A DNA stretch of 64,000 nucleotides. Origin: Paenibacillus sp. FSL K6-1096. GTDB lineage: Bacteria > Bacillota > Bacilli > Paenibacillales > Paenibacillaceae. A program made the translations under genes and the position numbers. The notes beneath the pieces were generated by a model. The model made no database searches, was not told the DNA's origin, and saw only the letters and a list, made by a program, of their open reading frames with translations. The stretch covers positions 4,340,001-4,404,000 of the forward strand of contig NZ_CP150274.1 of assembly GCF_037977055.1 (NCBI RefSeq). The letters are read 5' to 3'. Below, in pieces: positions 1 to 9,125 of this stretch. How positions within the stretch are numbered: position 1 is the stretch's first letter; every line of letters begins with the position of its first letter.

Positions 1-1
1 C

Positions 2-1312
2 TTCAGCGGTACACGGCAGATCCAGGACTCTGCCCAGCATGAGCAGAATGTGGCAGCGCTGCTGTCTCTGTCACTGCGCGGGGAGCGGCTGGTGCAGCGC
101 GAAGCGCTCCGCAGCGAAGCCACCCTGCGGCTGAAGGAGGCGGCCAGACAGCTGCCGCAGACAGCTTCCCTTCAGGAACTGGCCGTAAGGCTGCTGGATA
201 TGATTATGGGAATGCCTTTCTCGCCTTCTTCAGTCCTTGTGTATTTCGAGGCGTTACCGGAGGACACCCATTACTCCAAGGGGTGGAGACCGGACGAGGC
301 CGTGCAGTATGTCCAGGATCTCCGTAGCCGCTACTCCGTACAATCCTTTCTCTCCTCCACGATTATTAACGGAGAGGCGGAGGGGCAGGTCCTGCTGGAA
401 TGTCCGCTCATGGCCGGGAAGATGTTCAAGGGCATCCTGTCGGTCGGCTTCAGGCACCGCAGTGAAGCTGAGGTCTGGCTGCCCTTCGCCGGCTGCCTGG
501 CCAGCCTGGCAGGCACCGCAATTGTCCTGATTGAGAAGGATAACCAGCTCACGAAGCAGGCTGAGGTATTCCTGGAGCATACCCGTCATTATCTGCATAT
601 TAGTAACCCGGAGCTGCACCGCCAGTCGGAGGAGGCTGCCTCCATGGCATATGAGCTGGCGCGTTATACCGGTCTGCCGGAGAAGGAGAGCGGGCAGATG
701 AGAACAGCCGGCCTGCTGGCTCCGTTCAGTCTGGATTACCTGCTGGGATACGGATTCTACCAGGAAGAGATCGCTCTCTTGAAGCAGGTAGACCAGTTCG
801 CCTCGTTCTACTTCGAGATCAATAAGCCTGCTGTGTCTGTTCCGGCCCAGCTGCTGGCGCTGGTGCTTCACCATGCAGGCCAGAGCGCGGATAAGGAGCA
901 GCTGCAGGACTCCGATCCGGTCTGGTTAGACCCCTCCCGCTTCCTGCTGGATAACTATATGGTGGGAGAGGTGTACAGCGAGCCGCGTGCTGCTTTCCAA
1001 TCCTTCCTGCGCAGCCGTGCGGATGTCCAGTCGGCGAGAAGGAACGTATCGGCGGTGAAGCTCCTGAACAGCGCAGCGCTGAAGACGCCGAAGGAGGAAT
1101 GGGGCATCTCGCCGCGTGAGGAAGAGGTGCTGGAATTAATCATTCAGGGCAAGACCAACAAGGAGATTGCCAGCAGCTTATTTATCAGCGAGCATACCGT
1201 CAAGAATCATCTCAGCCGCATCTTCAGCAAAATGGACGTCACTGACCGTTCCCAGATCATCGCGCTGGTCTACAAACGAATATTCGACTCCGAGCGTATT
1301 GAGATCCCCTGA
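2..1312 (+). CDS. LuxR-type transcriptional regulator, 5' end outside the window
   Basis: The reading frame is open to the left edge, so the true start lies outside the window; a GTG at 50 is internal and has no convincing ribosome binding site. The visible ~435 residues hold a GAF-like sensor region in the first half and a classic LuxR/FixJ helix-turn-helix in the last ~70 residues (SPREEEVLELI, TNKEIASSLFISEHTVKNHL). The family binds DNA as a dimer through this C-terminal domain; the signal sensed here cannot be read. A strong terminator follows the stop. Identification of the DNA-binding domain is firm; the sensor assignment is only by general pattern. Confidence 0.8.
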   Translation, partial: FSGTRQIQDSAQHEQNVAALLSLSLRGERLVQREALRSEATLRLKEAARQLPQTASLQELAVRLLDMIMGMPFSPSSVLVYFEALPEDTHYSKGWRPDEAVQYVQDLRSRYSVQSFLSSTIINGEAEGQVLLECPLMAGKMFKGILSVGFRHRSEAEVWLPFAGCLASLAGTAIVLIEKDNQLTKQAEVFLEHTRHYLHISNPELHRQSEEAASMAYELARYTGLPEKESGQMRTAGLLAPFSLDYLLGYGFYQEEIALLKQVDQFASFYFEINKPAVSVPAQLLALVLHHAGQSADKEQLQDSDPVWLDPSRFLLDNYMVGEVYSEPRAAFQSFLRSRADVQSARRNVSAVKLLNSAALKTPKEEWGISPREEEVLELIIQGKTNKEIASSLFISEHTVKNHLSRIFSKMDVTDRSQIIALVYKRIFDSERIEIP

Positions 1313-1364
1313 CTTCAGGGGACAGGCCGTCTGGCCCGCCATACCGGAGCAGGAAGCTGAACGG

Positions 1365-1394
1365 TCCCCTTTCACTGGAAAGGGGATTTTTTTT
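1365..1394 (+). terminator. Intrinsic terminator after the LuxR-type gene
   Basis: A 9-bp stem (TCCCCTTTC / GAAAGGGGA, loop ACTG) is followed by eight T residues. It ends the upstream regulator transcript. Confidence 0.9.
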
Positions 1395-1437
1395 AGTCAT
1401 CATCGAAGTTAAAGCCCCACTTTGAGAGGGGATTTTG
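1395..1437 (+). repeat. Partial copy of the 64-bp intergenic element R2
   Basis: The stretch from AGTCATCATCGAAG through AAAGCCCCACTTTG to ATTTTG matches the 3' two-thirds of R2 at 23888-23951 and 57538-57601. The 5' arm is missing and its place is taken by the terminator directly upstream. Confidence 0.7.
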
Positions 1438-1439
1438 TG

Positions 1440-1489
1440 TTGCCAGTCTGCATACTCTATGTTATTATTACAAGTGATAATGATTATCA
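1440..1489 (+). promoter_or_regulatory. Sigma-A promoter with perfect Fur box
   Basis: TTGCCA (1440-1445), a 17-bp spacer and TATTAT (1463-1468) form a sigma-A promoter. A perfect 7-1-7 Fur box, TGATAATGATTATCA, lies at 1475-1489 over the expected transcription start. This predicts iron repression of the downstream binding protein. Confidence 0.9.
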
Positions 1490-1520
1490 ATATCATATAT
1501 AAATACATAGGGGGATTAAT

Positions 1521-2534
1521 TTGCGATACAATAGAAAAAGTCTTGTCCTGTTGGTCTTCAGTCTGGTTATGGCCCTGCTGCTTGCAGCCTGCGGCCAGTC
1601 GAATAACTCTGGAGGGGGCTCCGGTTCGGCAGCCAATGCAGCTGCCCCTGCAGCTTCTGCAACTCCTGCTGCAACACCGGCCGCAGCTTCTGATGACGCA
1701 AAGATGGTCACCTTCCAGGATGGCGCCGGCGAGGTCCAGGTGCCTAAGAACCCGCAGCGAATCGTGGACACTACAGCCTTTTACACGGGCTATCTCCTGG
1801 CGCTGGGTGTGAAGCCGGTAGGGGTCATGGAGGGAACGAAGTCCAGTCCATACCTTGCAGACATGCTTACTGACGCGGAAACGCTGGGTAATGATGTCAC
1901 TCCAGAGAATATTTTGGCTCTGGACCCTGACCTGATTATTGTGTACACCGGCACGGAAGGCATCGACAAGCTGAAGGAAATCGCGCCTGTGGTACAGATT
2001 ACATATGGCGCTAAGAATTATAAGGATCAGATGCTTGACTACGGCAAGCTTGTGAACAAGAATGAGGAAGCCAAGGCCTGGATTGAGCAGTGGGAGGCCC
2101 GGATTGCTGAGCTGAAGCCGCAGGTGCAGGCTGCTGTCGGCAATAAGACCGTATCCATCCTGAACCCGTATGCCAAGGGGCTGTATGTATTCGGCCATAA
2201 CTACGGGCGGGGCGGCGAAATTCTCTATGGGGAGTTCGGCCTGAAGGCCCCGGCTGAAGCGCAGAAGGAAGCGATTGACAGCGGAACCGGCTGGGCGTCC
2301 ATCTCGCTGGAGAAGCTGCCGGACTTTGCCGGCGACATTATCTTCACCTGCCCATGGTCGGGAGATACCTCAGACCCGAAGATTGTGTATGACAATCCGC
2401 TGTGGAAGGGCCTTCCGGCGGTTAAGGCAGGGAATGTCTTCCAGCTTAATCCTGCTGCAGATACCCTCAATGATCCAATCTCCCTGGAGAAGCAGCTCGA
2501 TTTCATTACAACAAGCCTCTTGTCGGTAAAATAA
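1521..2534 (+). CDS. Iron-siderophore ABC transporter substrate-binding lipoprotein
   Basis: A 337-residue class III (FhuD/BtuF-like) solute-binding protein that would capture ferric siderophore outside the membrane. The signal peptide ends in the lipobox LLAAC, with Cys24 as the lipidation site. A Gly/Ser/Ala/Pro-rich linker to about residue 60 precedes the binding domain (PQRIVDTTAFYTGYLLALG and following). The TTG start is chosen because GGGGG sits 6-10 nt upstream. A perfect Fur box covers the promoter. No permease or ATPase gene lies beside it, so it must share a transporter encoded elsewhere. The exact siderophore cannot be told from sequence. Confidence 0.88.
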   Translation: MRYNRKSLVLLVFSLVMALLLAACGQSNNSGGGSGSAANAAAPAASATPAATPAAASDDAKMVTFQDGAGEVQVPKNPQRIVDTTAFYTGYLLALGVKPVGVMEGTKSSPYLADMLTDAETLGNDVTPENILALDPDLIIVYTGTEGIDKLKEIAPVVQITYGAKNYKDQMLDYGKLVNKNEEAKAWIEQWEARIAELKPQVQAAVGNKTVSILNPYAKGLYVFGHNYGRGGEILYGEFGLKAPAEAQKEAIDSGTGWASISLEKLPDFAGDIIFTCPWSGDTSDPKIVYDNPLWKGLPAVKAGNVFQLNPAADTLNDPISLEKQLDFITTSLLSVK

Positions 2535-2549
2535 GATATTGCTGCACCC

Positions 2550-2600
2550 AAAAAAGCTGCGCGGGATCAGGATGAACTCTGATTCCGGCGCAGCTTTTTG
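2550..2600. terminator. Bidirectional terminator between converging genes
   Basis: The inverted repeat AAAAAGCTGCGC / GCGCAGCTTTTT has T runs on both strands, so it serves both the binding-protein gene and the converging aconitase gene. Confidence 0.9.
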
Positions 2601-2628
2601 TAATATAGGCAACGCTATTCAGGCAGGC

Positions 2629-5373
2629 TTATTCCACCGGCAGAGCCGATTCCGAAGCGGTCGCATCGGCCAGCATCTGGCGAAGTACGGTCTGCAGAAT
2701 GCCGCCGTTGCGGTAGTAATCGATGTCCACGCTGCTGTCCAGACGGGCAACGACCGGGAACTCAAACCGGGTGCCGTCTTCACGGGTCGCGGTAACCGTC
2801 AGCTCCTGTCCGGGCTGTACGTTATTATCAAGACCGGTGATGTCGAAGGTCTCGCGTCCGGTCAGTCCCATGCTGCTCCAGCCATGGCCTTCCTGGAACT
2901 GCAGCGGCAGCACGCCCATACCGACGAGATTGCTGCGGTGAATCCGCTCGAAGCTCTCGGCGATAACCGCCTTAACTCCCAGCAGAAGTGTTCCCTTGGC
3001 TGCCCAGTCACGCGAGCTGCCGGTGCCGTATTCCTTACCGGCGATGACAATCAGATTCTGACCGGCAGACTGGTACAGCATGGAGGCATCATAGATGGAC
3101 ATAACCTCATCGCTCGGCAGGAAGGTAGTTACGCCGCCTTCTGTGCCCGGAGCTACTGCATTGCGGATACGGATGTTGGCGAACGTACCGCGCATCATCA
3201 CCTCATGATTCCCGCGGCGTGAGCCGTAGGAGTTGAAGTCGGCGCGTTCCACGCCATGGCCCCGAAGGTATTCTCCGGCCGGACCAGAGGTAGAGATGTT
3301 CCCGGCCGGTGAGATATGGTCTGTAGTGACCGAATCGCCAAGCAGGGCAAGCACACGGGAGCTCTTGATGTCCTTAATGTCGTTCACGCCGTCTGCCAGA
3401 TGCTCGAAGAATGGCGGATTCTGAATGTAGGTGGAGTTGCTGTCCCATTCATACAGCTCGCCTTCCGGTACAGGAATGTTATTCCAGCGTTCATTGGCTG
3501 TGAATACATTCTCGTATTTGCGGCGGAACATTTCCGGGCTCAGAGAGAGTCCGATCGCTTCACGGATCTCGGCGGATGTCGGCCAGATGTCAGCCAGGAA
3601 GACAGGCTCGCCCTGCGGGTCATAGCCCAGCGGGTCGGTCTTCAGGTCAATGTTCACTGTGCCGGCAAGGGCATAAGCAACCACCAGCGGGGGGGAAGCC
3701 AGGTAGTTGGCTTTGACCTGGGCATGGACTCGGCCCTCAAAGTTACGGTTCCCGGATATTACAGCTGCAACCGTCATATCATGTTCTGAAATGGCTTCGC
3801 TGACTTCATCCGGCAGCGGGCCGGAGTTGCCGATACAGGTGGCGCAGCCGTAGCCGGCCAGATAGAAGCCTAGCGCCTCCAGCGGCTTCAGCAAATCGGC
3901 CTTCTGCAGATACTCTGTCACCACCAGCGAGCCGGGGGTCAGACTGCTTTTGACATAGCCGGGTTTGGTCAGGCCGCGCTCAACAGCCTTCTTCGCCAGC
4001 AGGCCCGCGCCCAGCATAACGCTCGGATTAGAGGTATTCGTGCAGCTTGTGATCGCTGCAATGACAACCGCTCCGGTGCTCAGCTTGCTGGTGGTGCCGT
4101 TCTTATGCTGCACTTCTACGGTTTCAGCAATCTTCTCATCGCTGAGGCCGTACCCTCCCTTATCTACAGGTGTACGGATAATACCGTTGAAGTTCTCCTT
4201 CATATGGGTCAGCTCCACCCGGTCCTGCGGACGCTTCGGTCCGGCAAGGCTCGGAACCACAGACGCCAGATCCAGCTCAATTGTATCCGTGAACACAGGG
4301 TCCGGGGTATCTGCGGTGCGGAACATGCCCTGCGCCTTGTAATAGTCGCCGACCAGCTCCACCAGCTCATCCGGGCGTCCGGTGCTGCGCAGATAGGCCA
4401 GCGTCTCGTCATCCACCGGGAAGAAGCCGATCGTTGCACCGTACTCCGGTGCCATGTTGGCTACGGTAGCACGGTCCGCCAGGCTGATGTTAGCCAGTCC
4501 CGGCCCGTAGAATTCGACAAACTTGCCGACGACGCCCTTCTTGCGCAGCATCTCGGTTACGGTGAGGGCTAGGTCGGTCGCCGTAGCGCCCTCGATCAGG
4601 CTGCCGGTCAGCTTGAAGCCGATGACATCCGGGGTGACGAAATAGAGCGGCTGTCCCAGCATGCCTGCCTCTGCTTCAATCCCGCCGACGCCCCAGCCGA
4701 CGACGCCAAGGCCGTTGATCATGGTCGTGTGGGAGTCCGTTCCGACAAGCGAATCCGGGTAGACCACAGTCTCGCCGTCAATGGTCTTGGTGGCTGCTAC
4801 AGAGGCCAGATATTCCAGGTTCACCTGATGCACAATCCCTGTAGCCGGCGGCACCGCACGGAAGTTATTGAAGGCGGTCTGCGCCCAGCGCAGGAAGCGG
4901 TAGCGCTCCTCGTTGCGCTCGAATTCCACGTTCATATTATAATCCAGCGCATCGGCTGTTCCGAACGCATCGACCATAACGGAATGGTCAATAACCAGGT
5001 CAACCGGCACGAGCGGATTAATCTTCTTCGGGTCGCCGCCTGCCTTCTTGACGGTGTCGCGCATGGCCGCCAGATCGACCACGACAGGCACGCCAGTGAA
5101 GTCCTGCAGGACAATCCGGGCAGGAATGAACGGAATTTCCTTATTGCGGTCAATGCCGCCAGACCAGTTGGCCAGCTGCTTCACATGCTCTTCAGTAATC
5201 GCCCGTCCGTCGTACTGGCGGACAGCCGCCTCAAGCAGCACCTTGATGGAGAAAGGCAGGGAGGAAATATCACCTGCGCCTTGCTCTTCCAGCGAATTCA
5301 AATGATAGTAGCGATAGTTCTTGCCGCCTGATGTCAGATTCTTGGCCAGTGAGAAATGATCCTTGCTTGGCAT
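2629..5373 (-). CDS. acnA: Aconitate hydratase
   Basis: A 914-residue monomeric aconitase of the AcnA/IRP type, interconverting citrate and isocitrate in the TCA cycle. The three [4Fe-4S] ligands are visible in ITSCTNTSNP and in YGCATCIGNSGP. The full length agrees with the family. The start at 5373 is chosen over a Met seven codons upstream because GAGGAGG lies 7 nt before it. A 17-bp perfect palindrome abuts this ribosome binding site. Bacillus aconitase also binds RNA when it lacks its cluster, so leader structure here deserves attention. A possible promoter on this strand reads TTTACT, 17 bp, TATACT. Confidence 0.97.
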   Translation of the reverse strand: MPSKDHFSLAKNLTSGGKNYRYYHLNSLEEQGAGDISSLPFSIKVLLEAAVRQYDGRAITEEHVKQLANWSGGIDRNKEIPFIPARIVLQDFTGVPVVVDLAAMRDTVKKAGGDPKKINPLVPVDLVIDHSVMVDAFGTADALDYNMNVEFERNEERYRFLRWAQTAFNNFRAVPPATGIVHQVNLEYLASVAATKTIDGETVVYPDSLVGTDSHTTMINGLGVVGWGVGGIEAEAGMLGQPLYFVTPDVIGFKLTGSLIEGATATDLALTVTEMLRKKGVVGKFVEFYGPGLANISLADRATVANMAPEYGATIGFFPVDDETLAYLRSTGRPDELVELVGDYYKAQGMFRTADTPDPVFTDTIELDLASVVPSLAGPKRPQDRVELTHMKENFNGIIRTPVDKGGYGLSDEKIAETVEVQHKNGTTSKLSTGAVVIAAITSCTNTSNPSVMLGAGLLAKKAVERGLTKPGYVKSSLTPGSLVVTEYLQKADLLKPLEALGFYLAGYGCATCIGNSGPLPDEVSEAISEHDMTVAAVISGNRNFEGRVHAQVKANYLASPPLVVAYALAGTVNIDLKTDPLGYDPQGEPVFLADIWPTSAEIREAIGLSLSPEMFRRKYENVFTANERWNNIPVPEGELYEWDSNSTYIQNPPFFEHLADGVNDIKDIKSSRVLALLGDSVTTDHISPAGNISTSGPAGEYLRGHGVERADFNSYGSRRGNHEVMMRGTFANIRIRNAVAPGTEGGVTTFLPSDEVMSIYDASMLYQSAGQNLIVIAGKEYGTGSSRDWAAKGTLLLGVKAVIAESFERIHRSNLVGMGVLPLQFQEGHGWSSMGLTGRETFDITGLDNNVQPGQELTVTATREDGTRFEFPVVARLDSSVDIDYYRNGGILQTVLRQMLADATASESALPVE

Positions 5374-5387
5374 ATATGCGCCTCCTC

Positions 5388-5404
5388 GTTTCATCTGATG
5401 AAAC
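5388..5404 (-). promoter_or_regulatory. Perfect palindrome in the aconitase leader, next to the RBS
   Basis: GTTTCATC-A-GATGAAAC, read on the minus strand, is a perfect 8-1-8 inverted repeat ending immediately before the GAGGAGG of acnA. In RNA it can form a 6-bp stem with a 5-nt loop; in DNA it could be an operator. No function is known from sequence alone. Confidence 0.55.
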
Positions 5405-5616
5405 TACATTTCATAATTCCTGTACTTTTAAGTATAACGTTTACAAGGGGGGGAGTAAAGTTTTTTTTGCTGCAGGATGTGAGGTTTGCCGCAGCAGAAA
5501 TTGGCACAGGACTGCTCCTCCGCAGAGTTAAATCGCCTTCGTGCTGTATAGGTGCAGGAAATCCTTCATATATATAGGACAGCAGCCAAAACGGCAACGA
5601 AAGGGCGGAGTATGAA

Positions 5617-6645
5617 ATGGAGCAGCAATGGAAAAAAAGTCTCTATGTCTATGTGGATCAGCTGAACAAGGGGCGGGTTGCCCCCGGGTCTGAGCCGCGG
5701 CATACCACCATCAGAGACCCGCGGTTCGTGGAAGAGCAGCAGGCGCGCTCCCGGCGGATCGCCCAGTGGTACAGACGGCGGGGCATTACTCCGCTGCGAG
5801 GGGAGACCGGAGTCAGGACCGTACGTACCGTGCGGCAGAATCCGGCCGAGGTCGTTGCCGATGTGGCGCTGCACAGCGCCTTCTATTATGAGAAGGGCGG
5901 AATGACGCACCGTGAGGATGTGGTGGAGTCCGAGCGCCTGACCTTCGTGCGCGAGAAGGGCGGGTGGGAGATTGTGACTGTGGAGCACCGTGTTCCGGAG
6001 CGCAGCGGAATCCGCAAATTGGTGGAGAGTGACCCGGCGGTCCGCCTCTCGCAGTGGGGAGAGGTGCTGCCTGTTCCGCGCCCGTCCCAGCCGCTGCTGA
6101 ACCGCCGTGTCCTGGGCGGAGCCGGACGGGAGAGTGCAGTGCGCTACCGCCGGGAGGAGGCCGCTGCGTATGCCGACCGCTGGTGGAAGGACGGGAATCC
6201 GGAGTTCGAGATTTTTGAGGTGGACTGCACGAATTATGTCTCCCAATGTCTCTTTGCAGGGGGAGCGCCTATCCACTATACTGGTAAAAGAGAAACGGGC
6301 TGGTGGTACAAGGGCTATAACGGTACCCAGGAATGGTGGAGCTTCAGCTGGGCGGTCTCGGACAGCCTGCAGCGCTATTTAAGCGGAAGCCGCCAGAGCG
6401 GCCTGCGCGCCGAGCTTGTTGAGCGTCCCGACCAGCTTCAGCTGGGCGATGTCATCCAGTATGACTGGGACGGCAACGGACATTACCAGCACAGCACGAT
6501 TGTCACTGCTTTTGATGCAGGCGGTATGCCTTTGGTGAATGCCCGGACAGTCAGCAGCCGCCACCGCTACTGGGACTACAAGGATTCCTATGCCTGGACG
6601 GACCGGACGGCTTATCGTTTTTTTCATATTAATGACTACTTATAA
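5617..6645 (+). CDS. Amidase-domain protein (Amidase_6 type)
   Basis: A 342-residue protein. The C-terminal half carries the putative amidase domain seen in Bacillus YhbB-like proteins: EVDCTNYVSQC supplies the probable catalytic Cys and HYQHSTIV the probable His, an NlpC/CHAP-like arrangement used for cell-wall or peptide amides. The N-terminal ~150 residues are a charged domain of unknown role. No signal peptide is obvious, so export, if any, is not by a standard route. It is followed 19 nt later by ddl in the same direction, which suggests shared transcription and a wall-related job. The substrate is unknown. Confidence 0.75.
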   Translation: MEQQWKKSLYVYVDQLNKGRVAPGSEPRHTTIRDPRFVEEQQARSRRIAQWYRRRGITPLRGETGVRTVRTVRQNPAEVVADVALHSAFYYEKGGMTHREDVVESERLTFVREKGGWEIVTVEHRVPERSGIRKLVESDPAVRLSQWGEVLPVPRPSQPLLNRRVLGGAGRESAVRYRREEAAAYADRWWKDGNPEFEIFEVDCTNYVSQCLFAGGAPIHYTGKRETGWWYKGYNGTQEWWSFSWAVSDSLQRYLSGSRQSGLRAELVERPDQLQLGDVIQYDWDGNGHYQHSTIVTAFDAGGMPLVNARTVSSRHRYWDYKDSYAWTDRTAYRFFHINDYL

Positions 6646-6664
6646 TTCGGAAAGAGGTTAGGGC

Positions 6665-7756
6665 ATGGGAAACGCTAAGACTACCGTAGGACTGGTGTAC
6701 GGCGGCAAATCCGGGGAGCATGAGGTATCGCTGCAGACGGCTTTTGCGGTTATGAACGCTTTTGACTACGATAAATATGAGATTATTCCGTTCTATATAT
6801 CCAAGCGGGGCGTCTGGAAGGTGGGCACTGTGCTTACGGCTCCCTTCACCGCCATCGAGCAGCTTAAGCTCACTGAAGCGTCGGGAGATATGGGGACCGC
6901 ACTGGGCGCAGTGTTCAGCGGGCTGAGCGGCGGCGAGGCGGTCATTGATGTGATGTTCCCGCTGCTGCATGGCACGAACGGAGAGGACGGCACCATTCAG
7001 GGGCTGTTCGAGATGGCGAATATCCCGTACATTGGCGCAGGCGTGCTGGCATCCTCGGCGGGCATGGATAAGGTGGTCATGAAGAAGCTGTTCGGCGAGG
7101 CGGGGCTGGAGCAGTGTGAGTACTGTTACTTCAATGCGGCGAACTGGAAGCAGCGCAGCCACGAGCTGATTGTCGGCATAGAGGATAAGCTGGGCTATCC
7201 GGTGTTCGTCAAGCCGGCCAACCTGGGCTCCAGCGTGGGTATCTCCAAGGCCTCGGACAAAGAAAGCCTGATCAAGGCGGTGGATTATGCCTTCCGATAT
7301 GATACCAAGGTTATTATTGAGGAGTTCATCGATGCCCGTGAGGTGGAGGTTGCGGTGCTGGGCAATGAAGAGCCGGAAGCCTCGGTTCCGGGTGAAATTG
7401 TCTCTTCCGGTGAATATTATGATTATGCGGCCAAGTATACCGACGGCAAATCGCAGATGCTGATCCCGGCTCCTGTCGATCCCGAGGTGGCTGACCATCT
7501 GCGTGAATCGGCGATTCTGGCCTTCAAGGCGATTGAGGGCAGCGGGATTACCCGGGCCGACTTCTTCCTGCGCAAGTCTGACGGCAAGATTCTGATTAAT
7601 GAAGTGAACACGATGCCGGGCTTCACCCCGTTCAGCATGTATCCGCTGCTGTGGCGCGAGACCGGCGTATCCTACCGGGCGCTGCTGGACCGCATGATCG
7701 GGCTTGCGCTGGAGCGTTACCGGTTCAGACAGGGACTCAAATACGATAACGAATAA
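6665..7756 (+). CDS. ddl: D-alanine--D-alanine ligase
   Basis: A 363-residue ATP-grasp ligase that makes the D-Ala-D-Ala dipeptide for peptidoglycan precursors. N-terminal GGKSGEHEVSL, the ATP-grasp FVKPANLGSSVGISK and C-terminal NEVNTMPGFTPFSMYP are all present. The omega-loop reads GEYYDYAAKY. The Tyr at this site is typical of true D-Ala-D-Ala ligases rather than the D-lactate-forming resistance enzymes. The ATG is preceded by AAAGAGG. The length is normal. Confidence 0.97.
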   Translation: MGNAKTTVGLVYGGKSGEHEVSLQTAFAVMNAFDYDKYEIIPFYISKRGVWKVGTVLTAPFTAIEQLKLTEASGDMGTALGAVFSGLSGGEAVIDVMFPLLHGTNGEDGTIQGLFEMANIPYIGAGVLASSAGMDKVVMKKLFGEAGLEQCEYCYFNAANWKQRSHELIVGIEDKLGYPVFVKPANLGSSVGISKASDKESLIKAVDYAFRYDTKVIIEEFIDAREVEVAVLGNEEPEASVPGEIVSSGEYYDYAAKYTDGKSQMLIPAPVDPEVADHLRESAILAFKAIEGSGITRADFFLRKSDGKILINEVNTMPGFTPFSMYPLLWRETGVSYRALLDRMIGLALERYRFRQGLKYDNE

Positions 7757-7803
7757 AACATGTTGATCGGCGGGAGCATTCCGGCCGGGAAGGAGAGAGA
7801 CTT

Positions 7804-8121
7804 ATGGGATTTCAGACAGAGTTCAATTCGGTATGCAAGTTCAAGAATGAGCAGGAGCTATATGAGCTGCTGGAGTATGGACGCACCAAGATGGTGAAAC
7901 AGGGCTTCCGTGTCTATCCGACCGGCCAGAAGGTGATCGCCTATAACCCGGAGAATACGGCGGTGGCGATTGTCAAAATCTCCGCATCGATTGCTGAAAT
8001 CAACTTCCAGGGTCATGAGGTCACGGCGGTGGAGATGGATCTGGTCCGCAAGCTGACTGAGGATGAATCGCGTATCCAGACGGCTCTTGCCTATGAGATG
8101 TTCTTCGGGGAAGAGGGATGA
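7804..8121 (+). CDS. Small protein of unknown function, translationally coupled to uvsE
   Basis: A 105-residue acidic soluble protein; I do not recognise its family. It has no signal peptide, membrane segment or Cys cluster. Predicted strands (KVIAYNPENTAVAIVKIS, SIAEINFQGHEVTAV) suggest a compact alpha/beta fold. A good RBS (GGAGAGAGA) precedes the ATG. Its TGA stop overlaps the ATG of uvsE (ATGA), so the two are very likely co-translated, which hints at a role connected with UV damage repair or its control. That link is inference from position only. Confidence 0.75.
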   Translation: MGFQTEFNSVCKFKNEQELYELLEYGRTKMVKQGFRVYPTGQKVIAYNPENTAVAIVKISASIAEINFQGHEVTAVEMDLVRKLTEDESRIQTALAYEMFFGEEG

Positions 8122-9125
8122 TTGTCCGCTTCGGCTATGTCGCCATGTCTACGGTGATCAAGGACTGCTCTCCCTCCAAAACAATGACGATGGCCAGCTT
8201 CAGCAAGCTGGGCGACCGGGAGGCGGCGCTGCGTAAGCTGGAATCCATCGCCCGGATGAATCTGCACAATACGCTCCGTCTGCTGAAGCATAATACCGGC
8301 TCGGATATCGAGGTCTACCGGATGACCTCCAAGCTGGTCCCGCTGGCGACACATCCGGATCTGGCGGACTGGCAGCCGCTAACTGCGCTTGCTGCGGAAT
8401 TCGCTGAAGTGGGCGGCTATGTGAAACGCCACGGGATGCGTGTCAGCTTCCACCCGGATCACTTCACTGTACTGAGCACGCCGCGTCCTGAGGTGCTGGC
8501 CAGCTCGGTCCGCGATCTCCGGCATCATACGGACATGCTGGAGGCCATGGGGCTGCCGGCTACCGCCAAGAACAATATCCATATTGGCGGAGCTTATGGG
8601 GACAAGCCTGCGTCAGCCGAGCGCTTCTGCGAGCAGTGCGCGGCGCTGCCGCTTGCCCTCCGGGAGCGGATGACGCTGGAGAACGACGACAAGACGTTCA
8701 ACGCCGTGGAGACGCTTGAGGTCTGCCGCAGGCTGGAGCTGCCGATGGTGCTGGATATCCATCATCAATGGGTGAACAATGAGGGCGAGCTGCCCTGGGA
8801 GCTGTGGCCGCAGATTCAGCAGACCTGGACAAGCCCTCTGGCCCAGAAGGATGCGCAGCCCGGGGAGCCGCTGCCGCCGAAGATTCATGTGTCCAGTCCG
8901 CGCAGCCCGTCTGATCCGCGCAGCCATGCTGATGGCGTGGAGCTGGCGCCGCTGCTTGCCTTCCTGAAGCGGATTGCCGCCGATACCCCGGCCGTGGATG
9001 TCATGATTGAGGCGAAGCTGAAGGACGGGGCGCTGTTCGCTCTGATGGAGGAGCTGAAGGGACTAGCTGCGGGCGGGAACGGAATTATGGTACGAAACGG
9101 AGCGAGCGTGAATATAGAACCATAA
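8118..9125 (+). CDS. uvsE: UV damage endonuclease UvsE
   Basis: A 335-residue UvdE/UvsE-family TIM-barrel endonuclease, which nicks DNA 5' to UV photoproducts as an alternative to UvrABC. Family motifs with metal-binding His/Asp/Glu residues are seen: VSFHPDHFTVLSTP, NNIHIGGAYGDK, MTLENDDKTF, VLDIHHQWVNNEG and KIHVSSPRS. The start overlaps the stop of the 105-residue gene upstream. UvsE is common in spore formers, where it can serve outgrowth after irradiation. Confidence 0.95.
   Translation: MIVRFGYVAMSTVIKDCSPSKTMTMASFSKLGDREAALRKLESIARMNLHNTLRLLKHNTGSDIEVYRMTSKLVPLATHPDLADWQPLTALAAEFAEVGGYVKRHGMRVSFHPDHFTVLSTPRPEVLASSVRDLRHHTDMLEAMGLPATAKNNIHIGGAYGDKPASAERFCEQCAALPLALRERMTLENDDKTFNAVETLEVCRRLELPMVLDIHHQWVNNEGELPWELWPQIQQTWTSPLAQKDAQPGEPLPPKIHVSSPRSPSDPRSHADGVELAPLLAFLKRIAADTPAVDVMIEAKLKDGALFALMEELKGLAAGGNGIMVRNGASVNIEP

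Noticed and set aside
5424..5440. CcpA (cre-like) site upstream of aconitase (TGTAAACGTTATAC on the minus strand)
   Set aside because: Two mismatches to the cre consensus in short AT-rich DNA; too weak to call.
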